Counted from the first letter of the stretch, positions 48,448-61,524 are shown. The stretch is 64,000 nucleotides of DNA from Arabidopsis thaliana (GCF_000001735.4 NC_003074.8:992101-1056100), one strand, 5' to 3'. Numbers and translations are program-made. Notes: generated from the letters alone by a model not told the origin.

Positions 48448-50277
48448 ATGATGAAAGGAAGCAAGGCGAATCTCTCTGCCTTAGCGGAGAAATGCAAAGT
48501 AATTACTCTCATCTTAATCTTTTTTTCCAGAAACTGAATCTCTTTCTTTGTTTTGATTTAATTTTTTTTTGCTAATTTCTTCTCTTTGTGCAGACTGTAA
48601 TCGTTTCGAACTGGCAAGGGTACCTAAATACCGTCAAACCTGAAGATAAAGCTAGGTAATTTCAGATTCTTCTATGAAATAAGCTTTTTTATTCGTTGAT
48701 TTCATTCATTCTCGATCATGGGACTCTGGAAAATTGTATATTGAATTTGAGTGTTTTTGGCTGTTTTGCTTAGTATAATACATACTTCAAAGATTAAGTA
48801 TGTGATGAGAAGAGGAAAGCCATATCTCTGGGTACCAGAAAGTGAACCACACAATGTCGTAAGCTTGCGTTCTTCTTTTTGTTACTTAGTTTTGAATGGT
48901 AAGCTTATAATGCTTAATAGAGAGGGGTTTTAAAAGCTAAGTTCTGAATCTCTAATATTGGCAGAACATAATGTTTGATGAACGTGGATCCTTTTCTATT
49001 GCCCATCCGTATCCTGGTCCCCTTGCAGCTTTATTCAAGTCTATAGGAAAGGTTTGTTGTGTGTTTATTTTACACTCGATTCTCTGTTTTCTCTAGATTA
49101 CAGGTTCTTGAGTCTGTATCTCTCTCACTCAAACGGGGCTAACTTTCTTTGCAGCTTCCAGAAAGGGTTGCTTTTACTGGAGAGATTGTTCCTGTTAAAG
49201 AGAAAAGGGTAAGAACCATGGAGAACTTCTAATTTAGAGCAAAAAGTTATGACTTTCTCATCTTTATTTATCTTCATCATGCTTGTCTTCTTGATAAAAG
49301 GTTGATGCGGTGAAGAAATATGTCGAGGAAGCTATACAGTCAGAGATGAAAGCGATTAGCGATACCCCAAATTCTGTCCGTAGTATTTTGAATTCTTCCG
49401 ATCAGATGTATGCCTCCCGGTGTGACAGTCTTAGAGCCCTGATCAATGATGCAAAGGAAAAATACGTTATCTATAAGTTCGTTCCAAGGTAAGACACAAA
49501 CGCATCTCTGTTTATGCTTGACTAAACTAATATATCTGTTTAAGCTTAATTGAAGAATATATCTTACTGTTTATTTAATCTTACTTACATTCATTTAATA
49601 TTCTTAAGCATTAAAAGTGGACAATGATACAGAACCGATTACTAAGATCATCTTGTGATTTCAAAAGATAATGAATTTTCATCAAGTAGTGATTATCTGG
49701 TTTTCTTCTCAGCTCATGTATGTTTATTGACCCAAATGGTACGAAAGAAATAGACTTGAAGGTTTTGGAACTGTCAAAACCAGATCCATTAGGTAATGAA
49801 ACTAAAGACATTTGGTTCCAAACTATAGATAAGGTTTTGTTATTTCTTAAGCTTTTTGCATTGGATTCTAAATCGCAGGGACTTGGTCGACAAAACTTGT
49901 GGATGGAATCAATAAGAACGAATCAAGAAGACGAGCTTTGATTCTTTTCTGTTTATATTTTCTTGATATAAACGCAAGGGTAAAATAAAAGCTTATATGA
50001 TGAGTTATGGATTTCGGATTCTCTATGTTAGTTTGGTCATTGACCGGTGTTATTTTTTTTTGGCGAGTAGGATGCTTATATGGTATCAGTGGATAGGAAA
50101 GGTTTCCACTTGTTGGGGAAGGTACCGAGTGAACAAGAAGCTGGAGATGAGTATCAGTGGAGAGAGTTTAGGTTTGAGTTTGAAGAAGAGGTGAAAGACG
50201 TTGAAGCTTTTTGCCACCAACTTGTGGAAATGGAACAAGAGGTTGTAAGCAAGTTTACTGACCATACCGGTTTGTGA
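48448..50277 (+). CDS. Uncharacterised protein, PNPOx/FMN-split-barrel-like (AT3G04020)
   Basis: Nine exons: 48448-48498, 48594-48655, 48774-48858, 48965-49051, 49155-49208, 49301-49488, 49713-49792, 49879-49979, 50071-50277, giving 304 aa. There is no signal peptide or membrane helix. Notable blocks are SIIHTSKIKYVMRRGKPYLW, NIMFDERGSFSIAHPYPGPL, KLPERVAFTGEIVPVKEK, SSCMFIDPNG, NESRRRALILFCLYFLDINA and an acidic, helical C-terminus (EEEVKDVEAFCHQLVEMEQE). From memory the closest Arabidopsis relatives are annotated as pyridoxamine-phosphate-oxidase-like, and the barrel-like pattern agrees, but I cannot point to flavin-binding residues. Splice sites are all GT-AG. Site II motifs upstream suggest broad, growth-linked expression. 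The function is unknown. Confidence 0.85.
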
Positions 50278-50819
50278 TTTCCATTCTTTTCTTATAAATC
50301 ACAAGCCGGGCTGGTTTACATTTCAGTTAAATTGTTATTTAGGCAAAGAGCAAGAGTGATTAATGATACTAATACAGTATGTGTAATATTTGTTCGCAAC
50401 GGTTCGGTACGGTTTAGTTTTGATTTATTGAAGTTTTTGAGCTTTACCGATATAATTCCGGTTCAATGTTCCATAAAAGAAGTGAAAAATAAATAAATCT
50501 TACCGGTACTTGATTGGCTAGCTTATCGGTTTGAGTAAGATGCGTTTGGTATGGTCCACTGTAATAAGTGAAATCGAAACCCAGACAATCCAAAGCATCG
50601 GCTGTTCATGAAGATTAGGTTTAAAATTCTTGAGTGTCGATCAAGTTAGATAATCTCTGTATATATAACGTAATTAACAATGAATAGTTTGGTACATGAT
50701 CCTCAAGAATCTTGATTCAAAATGTATCTTGGATTGAGGAGTTCCCTAATAGGGGTTCTTCTCCTGTGTGAACTCAGAAATGATTGAAACTCTCTTTTAA
50801 CTTTTTGGTTAATCTATTC
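50278..50819. other. Convergent intergenic region, AT3G04020 / MYR2
   Basis: 3' flanks of two convergent genes. AT-rich, with no ORF, repeat or RNA gene that I can identify. Confidence 0.5.
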
Positions 50820-52474
50820 TCAGTTCCAGCTGAAACCATTCAAGTCGAACTGTTTCGTACGCGTTGTACAATAGTTTTCAACATGTGTGTTGAGATCTAG
50901 CTCTGTTGTTGAATCCATGCCTTTCCGGTTTCGTGTTTCAAGCTTATGATCCTCATTGTTGCCTTGTTGATGTTGGCTTTTGTGTCCGTGCAATCCTACT
51001 CCTATTGATAATCTACCTGGACTTCTTTCTGAATATGAGATTCTTTGTTCTGCTTCACTCACCATTGTTGAAAGATATGGATTCCCTCTTAGACCTTCTG
51101 TCCATGTGAGCTCCATTCTTTGGAACAATGGTTCTTCCATAATCTCTTTCTGCTCCGATGTTGAATCACCAATATACGTTCTTAGTCCTAATCTGTTGTT
51201 CTCTAGCATTTTCGAGTTTTTCTGCGTTCCCTCGCTTGAGGTCAGGCAACTTTCAAGAGAGCAATCAGGTGGATAGTTTGTTTGCATCTGTTGTGAGCAT
51301 AGGTTTTGAAGTTCTTTTGGTTCTAGGAAACTAGAGTTTGGGTACTCTGCTGATACTTTAGATACTAGTTCCGAGAGTTGAACTTTGGCAGCTTCGATCC
51401 CAGCTGCACCGAGGTTCTGTCTTCCAAGAGTCTCTTGTGCTTTCTCCAAAACCGATTGCAGGTACTTCCCTTGAGCCTCTATCCTAAGCTGCAAATGTCG
51501 CTGTACCTGGCTCAGTTTAAATACGAATATGTAAACTGAATGCTTTTATATTTCTACATACTACAAACTTATCCTCTAAACACTGACTGATAATTCTAAG
51601 TGCTTTATGAACTGCAAGAATCTTTAACGTGTTTAATTGGAGTAAAGAACAGTGTTGTAGAAATATGATACCTCAAGTTGCTCATGAAGCCTTCTTTGGA
51701 CCTCTATTTGCATTTGCAGTGCTTCACCTATTGGTGAATTCCTATGTGTGTAAACAGATTTGGTCAGTTTGTGATAAGCTAATACATTAGATGGTATATA
51801 GACAAATATTCATATTTATACTTGTTTGGCTGTGGTCCAATGCTTAAATTCTCGCTTTGAATTTCGTCTGCATCAGGAGTCTTTTCTTCCATCATGGTCA
51901 TTATACCTATTTTGTTGAAGCTGTTGTTAGCTTGTCCGTTGAGATTCTTGCTCAGCCTGTATTTCTGGTAGCCAATATTGTAAACTTAATAACCTTTTGT
52001 GAATGCAAAAAAAGAGAGCTTATTTCTGTTTTTGCAGTTTTTCGGATCTGCAACAACATCAGCAAAGGTATATTTAAGTGTTGAAATGATGGCTTACCTG
52101 AAGATGACTTTTGAGATGGTATAAGGTAAGGCCTGGAATCCCCATGACTTTCATGATTGTCTTAGGAGTAGCTTCTGCAACAGAACAGACAAAAAGTATA
52201 CTATATTAATATCAAAAAAGCGTGCTAGTCATTATATAATCCTCTTGCTAATGATATAACACTCACTATCTGCTCCACCGAGTTGATTGACTGCTTCAAT
52301 GAATCTCTCATGAAGATCTGGAGTCCATTTTAGGCGTGGCTTTGCATCGGTTGATAGGATAAGTCCAGAATCACCTGGACTATTCCCTCTAAGGAATGGA
52401 TGCCTTTCAGAAGTTATATGCATTCTTGAAGATGAGAGGATGTTCTTTCCTTGGTGCTGGTTTTGGTAATACAT
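50820..52474 (-). CDS. MYR2: MYB-CC (GARP) transcription factor MYR2
   Basis: Exons 52474-52267, 52174-52098, 51964-51822, 51741-51672 and 51506-50820 give 394 aa in this model (AT3G04030; alternative isoforms are a few residues shorter). The single MYB/GARP repeat is at 45-98 (KPRLKWTPDLHERFIEAV ... TLYHLKSHLQKYR). The MYB-CC coiled coil follows, with its hallmark LHEQLE at 161-166, which mediates dimers. The C-terminal half is Ser/Gln/Asn-rich. Near the end it has LDLNTH and QFDLNGFSWN; LDLN-type motifs are EAR-like repression motifs. MYR1 and MYR2 are redundant repressors of flowering and elongation under low light, as I recall. The paralogue MYR1 lies in the duplicated chromosome-5 block. 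Confidence 0.95.
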
Positions 52475-55400
52475 AAAGTCTGTGCAACTGTAAGTTTAAA
52501 TCTAATTTGCTTCTCTCAGAAGTTCCAAGAGAGTAAACTCCAAAAACTAAGGAAGATGTTTTTGCTGCTTTTGCTTACTTGTGCTTTATATTTTTCTCAG
52601 GTTGGTTTGGTGCAACTTTGCTTTATATAGGAAGTTGAATGGAGAAAAAGGGGGCAAATTAGAGAACGATAATTAAGGTATGGAATATGAAAAACTGGTC
52701 CAATCGATGCTTTTGTTACTTGTGTCCTAATCGTTTGAACTGTTATGTTTTTGTTTGTAGATGATTATTATTTTATTTCTATGTATTGATTCCTATGGAC
52801 TACAACTTTTCAACCCAACTAGATACCAGAATTGATCCACAATTAATGCATCATATGCTCATTCTGGCGGAGGGAAGTATCTTATTCCCCCAATTTTTCC
52901 TAACTTTTCTTATTCTTTGATATTTTCATAGTCACAACACTAATAACCTCTATCTCTCTTGGAATATTCCCAATGCTTTTCAGTTGTCTGGATTGTTTTT
53001 CTTCCTTATTCATGGAGTCATTTTCGGTCTCTAGGTACATTATGAGTCTAATGATTTATATCAAGACTTTTAGTCAGCTGATATTGATGATATTAATAGG
53101 GGTTTATTTTGCTATGTTTGGAGTGCAAGATGATGATACACTTTTGACCTAGTCCTTCAAAGAAGCCTTTAGTTTGAGATAGCAAACAAGTGAAAGTTTT
53201 TTTGTTGTAACCATATTGTTTTGCTTTTGAAAGATGATAAAGAATATTTTCATACTGTCCCTCCTTCAACAAGTTTAGTACTTATTCTCTCTACACACTA
53301 TAAAATTACTGGAGGGTCCCATTTTTTCTTAACATTCTTTGATTAGCACAAAACCTTTGGCCCCTCCATGCCTCTGTTTTATTATGTTTGTAGCCTTTCC
53401 TGTCTCATCTAATAACAATTATCTCTCCGGTCCATGTGAGTGTGTCTATATTTTCATTCATTTATAGAAGTGAAACATTACTGCATCTATTGCTTGGCAA
53501 CTTTCTCACACTGTATATTTCATGCAACTATTTCGATGATGTCTTCAGTTTTCGAGTTGTCGAATAGTTTATGCGTGCATACTACTGTCAAGGCATCTCA
53601 TCTTCAATAGAATAAGGTCTGCCAAATGTTGTACTTGTGTAGGCTATTACTACTGTATGTGCAAATGAGAATATATCCAGTTTTTTGAGTCCCACATTTG
53701 CTTAATGAGTGCTTTGATATGGTCTATTGTTCATAAGGTATAAAAAACAAATATAATGTTCTCTTGAATGATATCTTTGCATTTATTTTATACCGAACCA
53801 AACTTTTTAGGCGATCTCTCATGGTTGTGATTTCTCAAAACACTTTATTCGGTTTCGGGAAGAAAGAACCTATCATAATCTTTGAGTTAAAAGTATGAGA
53901 GCATATTACCAAAATAGTTTCATCTCCATGTGGGTGAGAATATGCTTTCCATTTTGTGTGTTGCAAGTTCTTTAAAAGTCTACTTGAATGAATCTCATCA
54001 AACGCACTCTTCTCATAAACATTCTTTCCTTCTTACCAAATTATCTGTTTTATTACAGCGCCTTTGTATGGTTACAGAGTGAAGTAGTTCATAATCCAAT
54101 CAAGATTTCAGAATTTAGAGACAATTCTTGATATTGTTTCACTTTTATGCACTTTTGTTGCAGGGCCTATTTCTTGGAGTAAAATCGAAAGGGATCATTG
54201 TAAAATGTTTCTCAAGGTTATACTTTATAATTTTTTTACCTAAGTTTCTGTTAATTTTGTAAATATTACAGAGACAATTAGTTCTTAGTTCTTGATAATA
54301 GTTACCCTCTCTTTTTTTGTTTGTTTATCTTTTAACCATTCGAAAGGTCACTGTTGTAAGTGAAAAGAAAGAGATAGAGTGAGAGAGGGAGTGATAGAGA
54401 CTGAATGTTCTTCCTTGTACATTCATTTAGCAGATTCTTGTTCTTGTTTACGACTAACTTTGCTAATGATGCTTCGAAGCTCTCGCGTAGGAAGCATACT
54501 TAAACACGTGGGCTACATTCGCCGGAAAAAATACCCACGGAATTACATTCTTTTGCTCATCAATTTATATTGATTTTTAAAAAGGAAAGAAGAAAGTGAT
54601 GATTCTTCAGAATGAGAATATGAGAATCAAAAACTCAGAAGAAAATAATAATGAAAAAGGTGAGTCGCATTCTCAAGTCAAGAATCTTTGTTATTCATCT
54701 TAACCCGAAAAAAAAATAAAGAAATAGACAACGGAAAGAAAAAAAAACTATATGAGAGGTTCGTTTTCTTTCCACTTATAGCTAGTCTTGTTTCATTATT
54801 TGTTAACATCAATGTCTTTGTTGTTCACCGTTAGTTACTTATGATCTATAATTCTATATTTCTATATCACAAACAAAAAATAAAACTTACTTATATAAAT
54901 CAACTTCATTTGGCAGAAATCATTTTTCTGTTGTAAGTTGTAACATTAAAGTTTGATTGTCTTTAGCCGCGAGTGGTTTGTTTAATTTTTGTTTTTTCGG
55001 TTCAATATTTTGTTCGTTTCTTTATGTTTTTTAACTCCATAGAAAATGGGGAAGAAAGATTCCAAATATAACTTGGTTAAGCAAAAACTTTTAACTTTTT
55101 GCAAAAATGTGTTTATAAACTTTTTTTTGCATCAATTTCCACCTGAACGTAGAGTTTTTAATTGACCAAAAAAAAAAGCCTGAAAGTCTCTAAATTGAAA
55201 AAGCGAACCGCCGAAACCTTCTTCTTCTCTCAATATCCCACGTTGCAACGTGTCTCTGTTTTGTTCTCTTATCTTGTGTTTTGCAATTAGTGGGCTAACT
55301 TTTGGCCATCTTCTGTACCGAATATCTGCCCATTTGGGCTTTTATAAAACATATTGGGCCGACAAAAAAGAAAAAGCGAACCGCCGACAAGAAAAAGAAA

Positions 55401-55653
55401 AAACGAACCGCACCGGGTTTTGATGCCCACTTACGACTAAACCGGTCCCGTCTCGTTAACGGATCGATATTAATTACGTGGCAGTAATTTATTGGCTGAA
55501 TATACAATTAAAGTAGACTCAGCCACAGATGATCAGACGTCTGTGTTGTCGAACAGAGGAGACGTACAACGAACCAACAACCTACGAAGTACGAAACACT
55601 CAGAAAGAAGGAGAAGAAAAATCCATAAATAATTCTCGTTTTATGATCTTTTA
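52475..55653. other. Long gene-free interval between MYR2 and AT3G04040
   Basis: The MYR2 TATA box (minus, at about 52622-52629, 150 bp upstream) and promoter lie on the left. The middle, 52800-54900, has no credible ORF, tRNA or transposon end. The right part is the AT3G04040 promoter, with site II motifs at 55291-55296, 55335-55340 and 55355-55360. It also holds three copies of a GCGAACCGCC-like motif (55203-55212, 55376-55385, and a variant at about 55402). Confidence 0.5.
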
Positions 55654-56926
55654 ATGTCTGCAACAATGGCGGATTCAGGAAAGGAGATCGGATCCAGATG
55701 TCATCACTGCGCAGGCCCTCTTACGAAAAATCTGGTATATACCACAAAATTCATGTTGTTGATTGATGTCTACTTTTTCTCCTATTGTTTTGTTTTAGTG
55801 AAATTTGTATTTGTCGCCGAATTTATTTTCAGGAAACCAACGAATGGACTGTGGCTCCGTTTATCAGGGATAGCTTCTCTATGGTAAGTTAGAACCCAAA
55901 ACAATTGATGTCTCTCTTGACGAAATTTTGTATTTTGGTGCTAAAAATCGACTCTTTTACACTATACCTTGCTAAGGCTAATAGTTGCTCAGAACAAGTT
56001 TCTGTTTTTTTGCTTGGATCAAATGGTTATTAGTCATTTATGATTTGTTATTGATTAATTAGATTGGATCAGCTGTTGGTGGTACTGCAAGTGCTTTCAT
56101 TGGGTTTCACCATGGTATTTCTTTTAATCTCTCACTGATTGATTTCTTTGTGTTGGTATCTTCTTGTGAATTGGTGTCCCATCATTGATTGTTTCTTCTT
56201 TTAATGACTTAAGAGGGTAAAATATATATGCAACCTGTTCTAAGAAAAGGTCGGGGTGAATGTGATGCTCGATTTGTGTGGTTAATGCTGAAACAATCGA
56301 CATTCTTTTTGTGGTGTGATATGTTTTTTAAGTCAGAATAGAGGAAACAACAGTTTAAAGTTTGGAACTTGCTTGAAAAACATTCAGAATCTCTCTTTGG
56401 GTTGTTGTGTTGTTGATAGTGTGGTTCTTGATTTTGATGCAGTAATGCCGATTGTACGCAAGTGGATCAAAGGACCCATGTGGTTGCATTTTCTTGTTGG
56501 TGTAAGTTATCAACTAAGAATATAGAATTCTCTGTTACATCTTTTCTCATTACATACTTAAATGGTAGTAAAAGAGCTTGCGTGATGATTGTATTTGATG
56601 TATGGTTTGCAGGCTCCACCTGTGATAGTTGTTTCATCAGCCTGTGCTGGACTTGCAGGTTTATTCCATCCTCCTCCTTTTCAATACTCATCTAGACAAC
56701 TTTCAGCTTGTGAACGTAGTTGTTGTTTTACTCGTCTTTATTAGCTTAAAGTTATATGTCTTTGTTTGGTGTTAATTTTTATGCGGACTTGGTCGCAGGT
56801 GGCGCTGTACCGGCTTTAGCACAGCTTGCATCGTCGTCTTATCATGCGGCTGTTCATTCATCTCAGCCACCACAAGGGCAAGATAAGAACCAATTGCACA
56901 ATTCCTCTACCATTTCTCCTTTGTAG
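55654..56926 (+). CDS. Small glycine-rich membrane protein of unknown function (AT3G04040)
   Basis: Exons 55654-55734, 55833-55883, 56063-56114, 56443-56501, 56613-56658 and 56799-56926 give 138 aa. A second ATG at 55666 could also serve and would start MADSGKE. Residues 16-19 form a CHHC pair that could bind metal. Then come a GxxxG-type stretch (IGSAVGGTASAFIGFHH, 45-61), a Lys/Trp segment (PIVRKWIKGPMW) and a hydrophobic Ala/Gly/Val helix (about 74-103, with PPVIVVSSACAGLAGGAVPAL). The tail is Ser/Gln/His-rich and polar. Gly-zipper helices suggest oligomers in a mitochondrial or other organelle membrane, but this is inference. I do not recognise the family. Confidence 0.85.
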
Positions 56927-57694
56927 ATGTTACACAGCTCTCTTCTCTTGCTCTTTCCATGTGTATAAAGATTCAACTTTGTTTCCTTTGGACAAAATGA
57001 GAGATCAAATTGTCTGAAGATCCAGGTTTGCCACTTGACACTTTTGAGGGTATACAAAACTTAATGCAGAAACGTGATTAGACACAGATTAATCTGTATT
57101 ACGAATTCAAATTTAGTGCTAAACAAGCTTCAACCTATAATATGGCAAGCAGACGTCGTGAAATTTACTGTGTATCTCGGTGCTAATTTTGTAAACTTGT
57201 TAAGAAACAACTAGTTTTATTATCCCGTACTTTTTATTAAAGATTTTTTATTACGTGGTAATAATATTTGTTAAGCTTTTTTAGTTTGCTTGTTTCGTAA
57301 TCTCTTTTTGACGGTTTACTTTTTGATTCTTGAGATACAAGAACATCATTAAATGCCAATAAGAAAATATTCCATTTTTCATGTTTAACATTAATTTGTT
57401 TCCAAAACGGTAACAAAGTAGTATTTCCAAAAAATTCTGTTTCCTAATTGTTTTTATAATGAAAAAAAGAAGAAATTATTTACTTGATACACAAGAACGA
57501 TAATAATTAAGACAATACAAAAAAGTAAGTTGTGTCCTTTTCCTTTTTCTATAATGTAAACAAGGGAATTTATTTTTTATATATACCTAGATACGTGACC
57601 CTAATCATCAGAATCATAAACCTAACGAGCTCTCGATCTTCTCTTCTCAAAAGTCTTTAAATCTTTTCTCTTCGTTTTTAAAGTTTTTTTCACA
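56927..57694. other. Intergenic: AT3G04040 3' flank and pyruvate kinase promoter
   Basis: AT-rich, no ORF. A TATA box TTTATATATACC lies at about 57576-57587, some 110 bp before the pyruvate kinase ATG. Confidence 0.55.
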
Positions 57695-59422
57695 ATGGAG
57701 AAGTTACTTGCTGGACAAACAAACAATGGATCCCTCAAGTCAAAGACGAAGATCGTCTGTACTCTCGGACCGGCTTCGAGATCGGTTGAGATGGTTGAGA
57801 AGCTTCTCAAAGCCGGTATGAACGTAGCCCGGTTCAACTTCTCCCATGGTTCTCACTCATACCATCAAGAAACTCTTGACAATCTCAGAACCGCCATGGA
57901 GAACACTTGTATTCCCTGTGCCGTCATGCTCGACACCAAGGTAACCTAATTTTGAACCGTCTTTTCAACTTCTCCTTATGTTGTTTTAAGATTCTATTAG
58001 GGTCTAGGGACATAATCTAACTCGGTTTAATCTTTTCTGGTTTATAGGGTCCTGAGATCCGAACCGGGTTTCTCAAAGAAGGCAAACCGGTTGAGCTAAT
58101 TCAAGGTCAAGAGATTACAATCTCAACTGATTACACCATGGAAGGAGATTCAAACACAATCTCAATGAGTTACAAGAAACTTGCTGAAGATCTCAAGTCC
58201 GGTGACGTGATTCTCTGTTCCGACGGTACAATCTCTCTTACCGTCTTGTCTTGTGACAAGAATCTCGGTCTTGTTCGTGCCCGTTGCGAGAACTCTGCAG
58301 TTCTTGGAGAAAGAAAGAACGTGAACCTCCCTGGAATCGTAGTTGATCTTCCAACACTCACAGAGAAGGATCAAGAGGATATTCTCCAATGGGGAGTTCC
58401 GAATAAGATCGATATCATCGCTCTTTCCTTTGTTCGTAAAGGATCTGATCTGGTCGAGGTCAGGAAGTTGCTTGGAGAGAACGCAAAGAGTATCATGCTC
58501 ATGTCAAAGGTAAGAGTTAAAAAACAGAACACATTTTTTTTTTTTAAGTGAAATTTGATTTCTTAGTTATATACTAACTTTGTGATGCTCATTACAGGTG
58601 GAGAATCAAGAAGGAGTGATGAATTTTGACAAGATTCTGGAATATTCTGATGCATTCATGGTGGCTAGAGGTGATTTAGGAATGGAGATTCCGATTGAAA
58701 AGATGTTTCTTGCTCAGAAGATGATGATTCAGAAGGCTAATGCTCTTGGGAAGCCAATCGTCACAGCCACACAGATGCTTGAGTCAATGACCAAATCTCC
58801 TCGTCCAACTAGAGCAGAAGCCACCGATGTAGCTAACGCTGTCCTTGACGGCACTGATTGCGTCATGCTCAGTGGAGAAACCGCCGCCGGAGCTCACCCT
58901 GAAACCGCCGTGCTAACAATGTCAAGAATCTGTAAGGAAGCAGAGGATTTCATCGATTACGACACAATGCACAAGAAGATTCAAGATATCGTTTCGTTGC
59001 CTTTATCTCCTATTGAGAGCTTGGCCGCTTCAGCCGTTTCGACGGCGAGGAGTCTTTGTGCGGCTGCGATTGTCGTTCTAACCAAGGGAGGTTACACGGT
59101 GGAGCTTGTGGCCAAGTACAGGCCTAGTGTTCCGATTCTGTCCGTAATTGTGCCGGAGATTACTCGTACGGATGATTTCGAGTGGTCGTGCTCTGAATCT
59201 GCGGCTCATGTGGCAAGACGTGGTTTGATCTACCGTGGAATTGTTCCTGTGATGGCGACGGGAGCATCCGCTAGGTCTTCGAACAAGGACTCGACGGAGG
59301 AGACGATTCAATTCGCCATTGAATTCGCGAAGAAGAAGGGAATATGTAAGACAGGAGACTCGATTGTGGCGTTGCACAAGATCGATGGCTCCTCTGTTGT
59401 CAAGATTTTGAACGTGGAGTAG
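57695..59422 (+). CDS. Pyruvate kinase, cytosolic type (AT3G04050)
   Basis: Exons 57695-57940, 58048-58509 and 58598-59422 give 510 aa. It converts phosphoenolpyruvate and ADP to pyruvate and ATP. No transit peptide precedes the start of the barrel (KTKIVCTLGPASRSVEMVEKLL). NFSHG, the B-domain, catalytic K236 (MSK|VENQEG), the metal/PEP site ARGDLGMEIP (R260-D262) and the TATQMLESM...PTRAEATDVANAVLDGTDCVMLSGETAAG block are intact. The C-terminal domain ends IDGSSVVKILNVE. The ORF is complete. It belongs to the plant cytosolic clade; tissue specificity cannot be read from the sequence. Confidence 0.96.
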
Positions 59423-61524
59423 AATATTCTTGTTTTGATACGTGGTCAATTTTGAAGTTTCATGTTTTTGAGGGATCAATTTTGGATTTCTGAGAAAGTT
59501 AATTTTTGTCAACAGTTTAGAATTTATTTTTTGTTGGGTTTTATTGATTTAGACAATTGTTTTTTTTTATCGCATTATTTAAAAGTTTCCGACATTTTTA
59601 AATATTATCTGAGAGACGAATCAATAATTTTGTTTTACTTCGTTAATATTTTCTTCTTTTAATCAAGCTAATCATATTTTTAATCTTTAAAGATTTGACA
59701 TGAAAGATACGAATCAATAATTTTAATCATTTATTTATTTTAATCAACAACACTAATGAAACTTTTATTAATTGTGATCTTACCCTCAAAATTTCAATTA
59801 TATACTATTTTAAAATACATGGGAAAGTCATTTTATATGGGCTCATAAAAGCCCATGGGCTTATTTTCTATTGTCGGCAGCTTGATTCGAAAAACTGAAA
59901 ACCAATTAACGCAAAGAAATTTCTGCCACCGATAACGAGGTTGCTGGATCCGGTTGACATTTTCGTTACCGAGGAATAATTAATATGATCGAGGCAAATT
60001 ATTGGTTGGTGAATGGTGAGTGAGACCGTCCATTTATTTCATGCACAATTTAGGCATTTAAAATGTATTTTTTGTGGGTGTAGGTCTACTACATACATAG
60101 TAATAGTATAATGAAAAAAGAGAAGAAAAGATGGGAAATTAGCAAATCATCTAGAAACCGAAAAATGGAAAGAAGCGGTTAGCTTTGCTGCAAGTATTCA
60201 TCTTAAAGCTTTGCTTTAAATAGAAAGTTTCTTATAATAATGTGCATTATCAATATAATCATCCATTTTCTATCATTACTTTTGGAGTGATCTTTCAAAG
60301 TAGACGAACTATATAAAAATGTCTTTCTAAAGATGTTGAACTAGCTTAAGATATGTAGAAAAAAATCGAGTTTGGTATTCAACATTATACTTGAAATTAT
60401 ATACTATTTGATTTGACATTTCTAGTAATTAAACTGCAATCATGAGTCCATTAGCTGCATCTACATTATAGTGAGCATATTGTTTTTTTAATTCTTGCAA
60501 TCACTGAGTTTACTAATATATAATTAAGCTTATAGTACTAATATTCCGTGTGAATTCTTAAAAACTAATTAAGCTTATACTATAATGTTTGTTGAAAAAT
60601 TAAGTAAGAAAACGTAATGTCATTGAGTGTAATAACTAAGCTTCTTAAGACAGAAGGCTTAGGGATCTGGAGTTTGTTTTTACAAGAAACCCATCTTTAA
60701 TTACTGCCCTTACTTAGAATCTTTCTCAAAAATTTAAGTTATTTAATTAATTTGTGTCTTAATAAACTAATTTATTAGCCATATGAAAAGGCTTCAGATT
60801 CAGGGAACAAATCACATGTTTCGTGAGCTGTGTTCATTTTATTCAGATTATATAGGTCAATATTTTCCATTTTATGTACTGAATGAAAAAAACAAAAAAA
60901 ACGTAATCGTACAAATTAATAACAAGTTAACAACATAACCTAAGATACTGAGATGCCAAATTTTCATATTACTTATAGTTATTGCTCGAGAAGTGATATA
61001 GTATAACTTATTGCTCGTTACTTGAGATTTTACAAAGGAACCATACTATGCATGAGCATGCAGGAGTCTCGCGTTTCGAACCGGAATTTCCCAACTCATA
61101 GAAAAGACCCCGGCATTAGAAAAAGAGTTTGATATATAAATGACAAAAGATTCACTAATTAATCACTATCTTGTCTTGTTAATGTTGACCAAGAATCGGT
61201 GACCATTAAGTATACATATATATGTGTTATTGCATTTCATTAGAAGATTAATGAGAGACTAATTTAAACGAAATAAACCATACGAATAATTTAAATGTAT
61301 ATATGTACAAGTTAATCACAAAGAAACATAACCCCAATGACAGCCTTTTTTCTCAAGCTAAAAACTAGGTAAGCAATCACCGAACTAAAGTCCAATGCCT
61401 AATAAACCTAATGATCTTATGTACATGTATATTATATACGAACTAATTACACGATTAAAAACACTAGACGAGTAATCAATATGCCACTCTTCAATCACAA
61501 TTAACAAATAACCTTTTCCCAAAT
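59423..61524. other. Convergent intergenic region, pyruvate kinase / NAC046
   Basis: Although both flanking genes end here, 59838-60030 looks promoter-like: TGGGCT motifs at 59838-59843 and 59856-59861, the reverse form at 59850-59855, then mixed-composition sequence and a consensus splice donor (ATG|GTGAGTGAG) near 60014. The rest is AT-rich, with no ORF over 60 codons that looks real. Confidence 0.45.
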
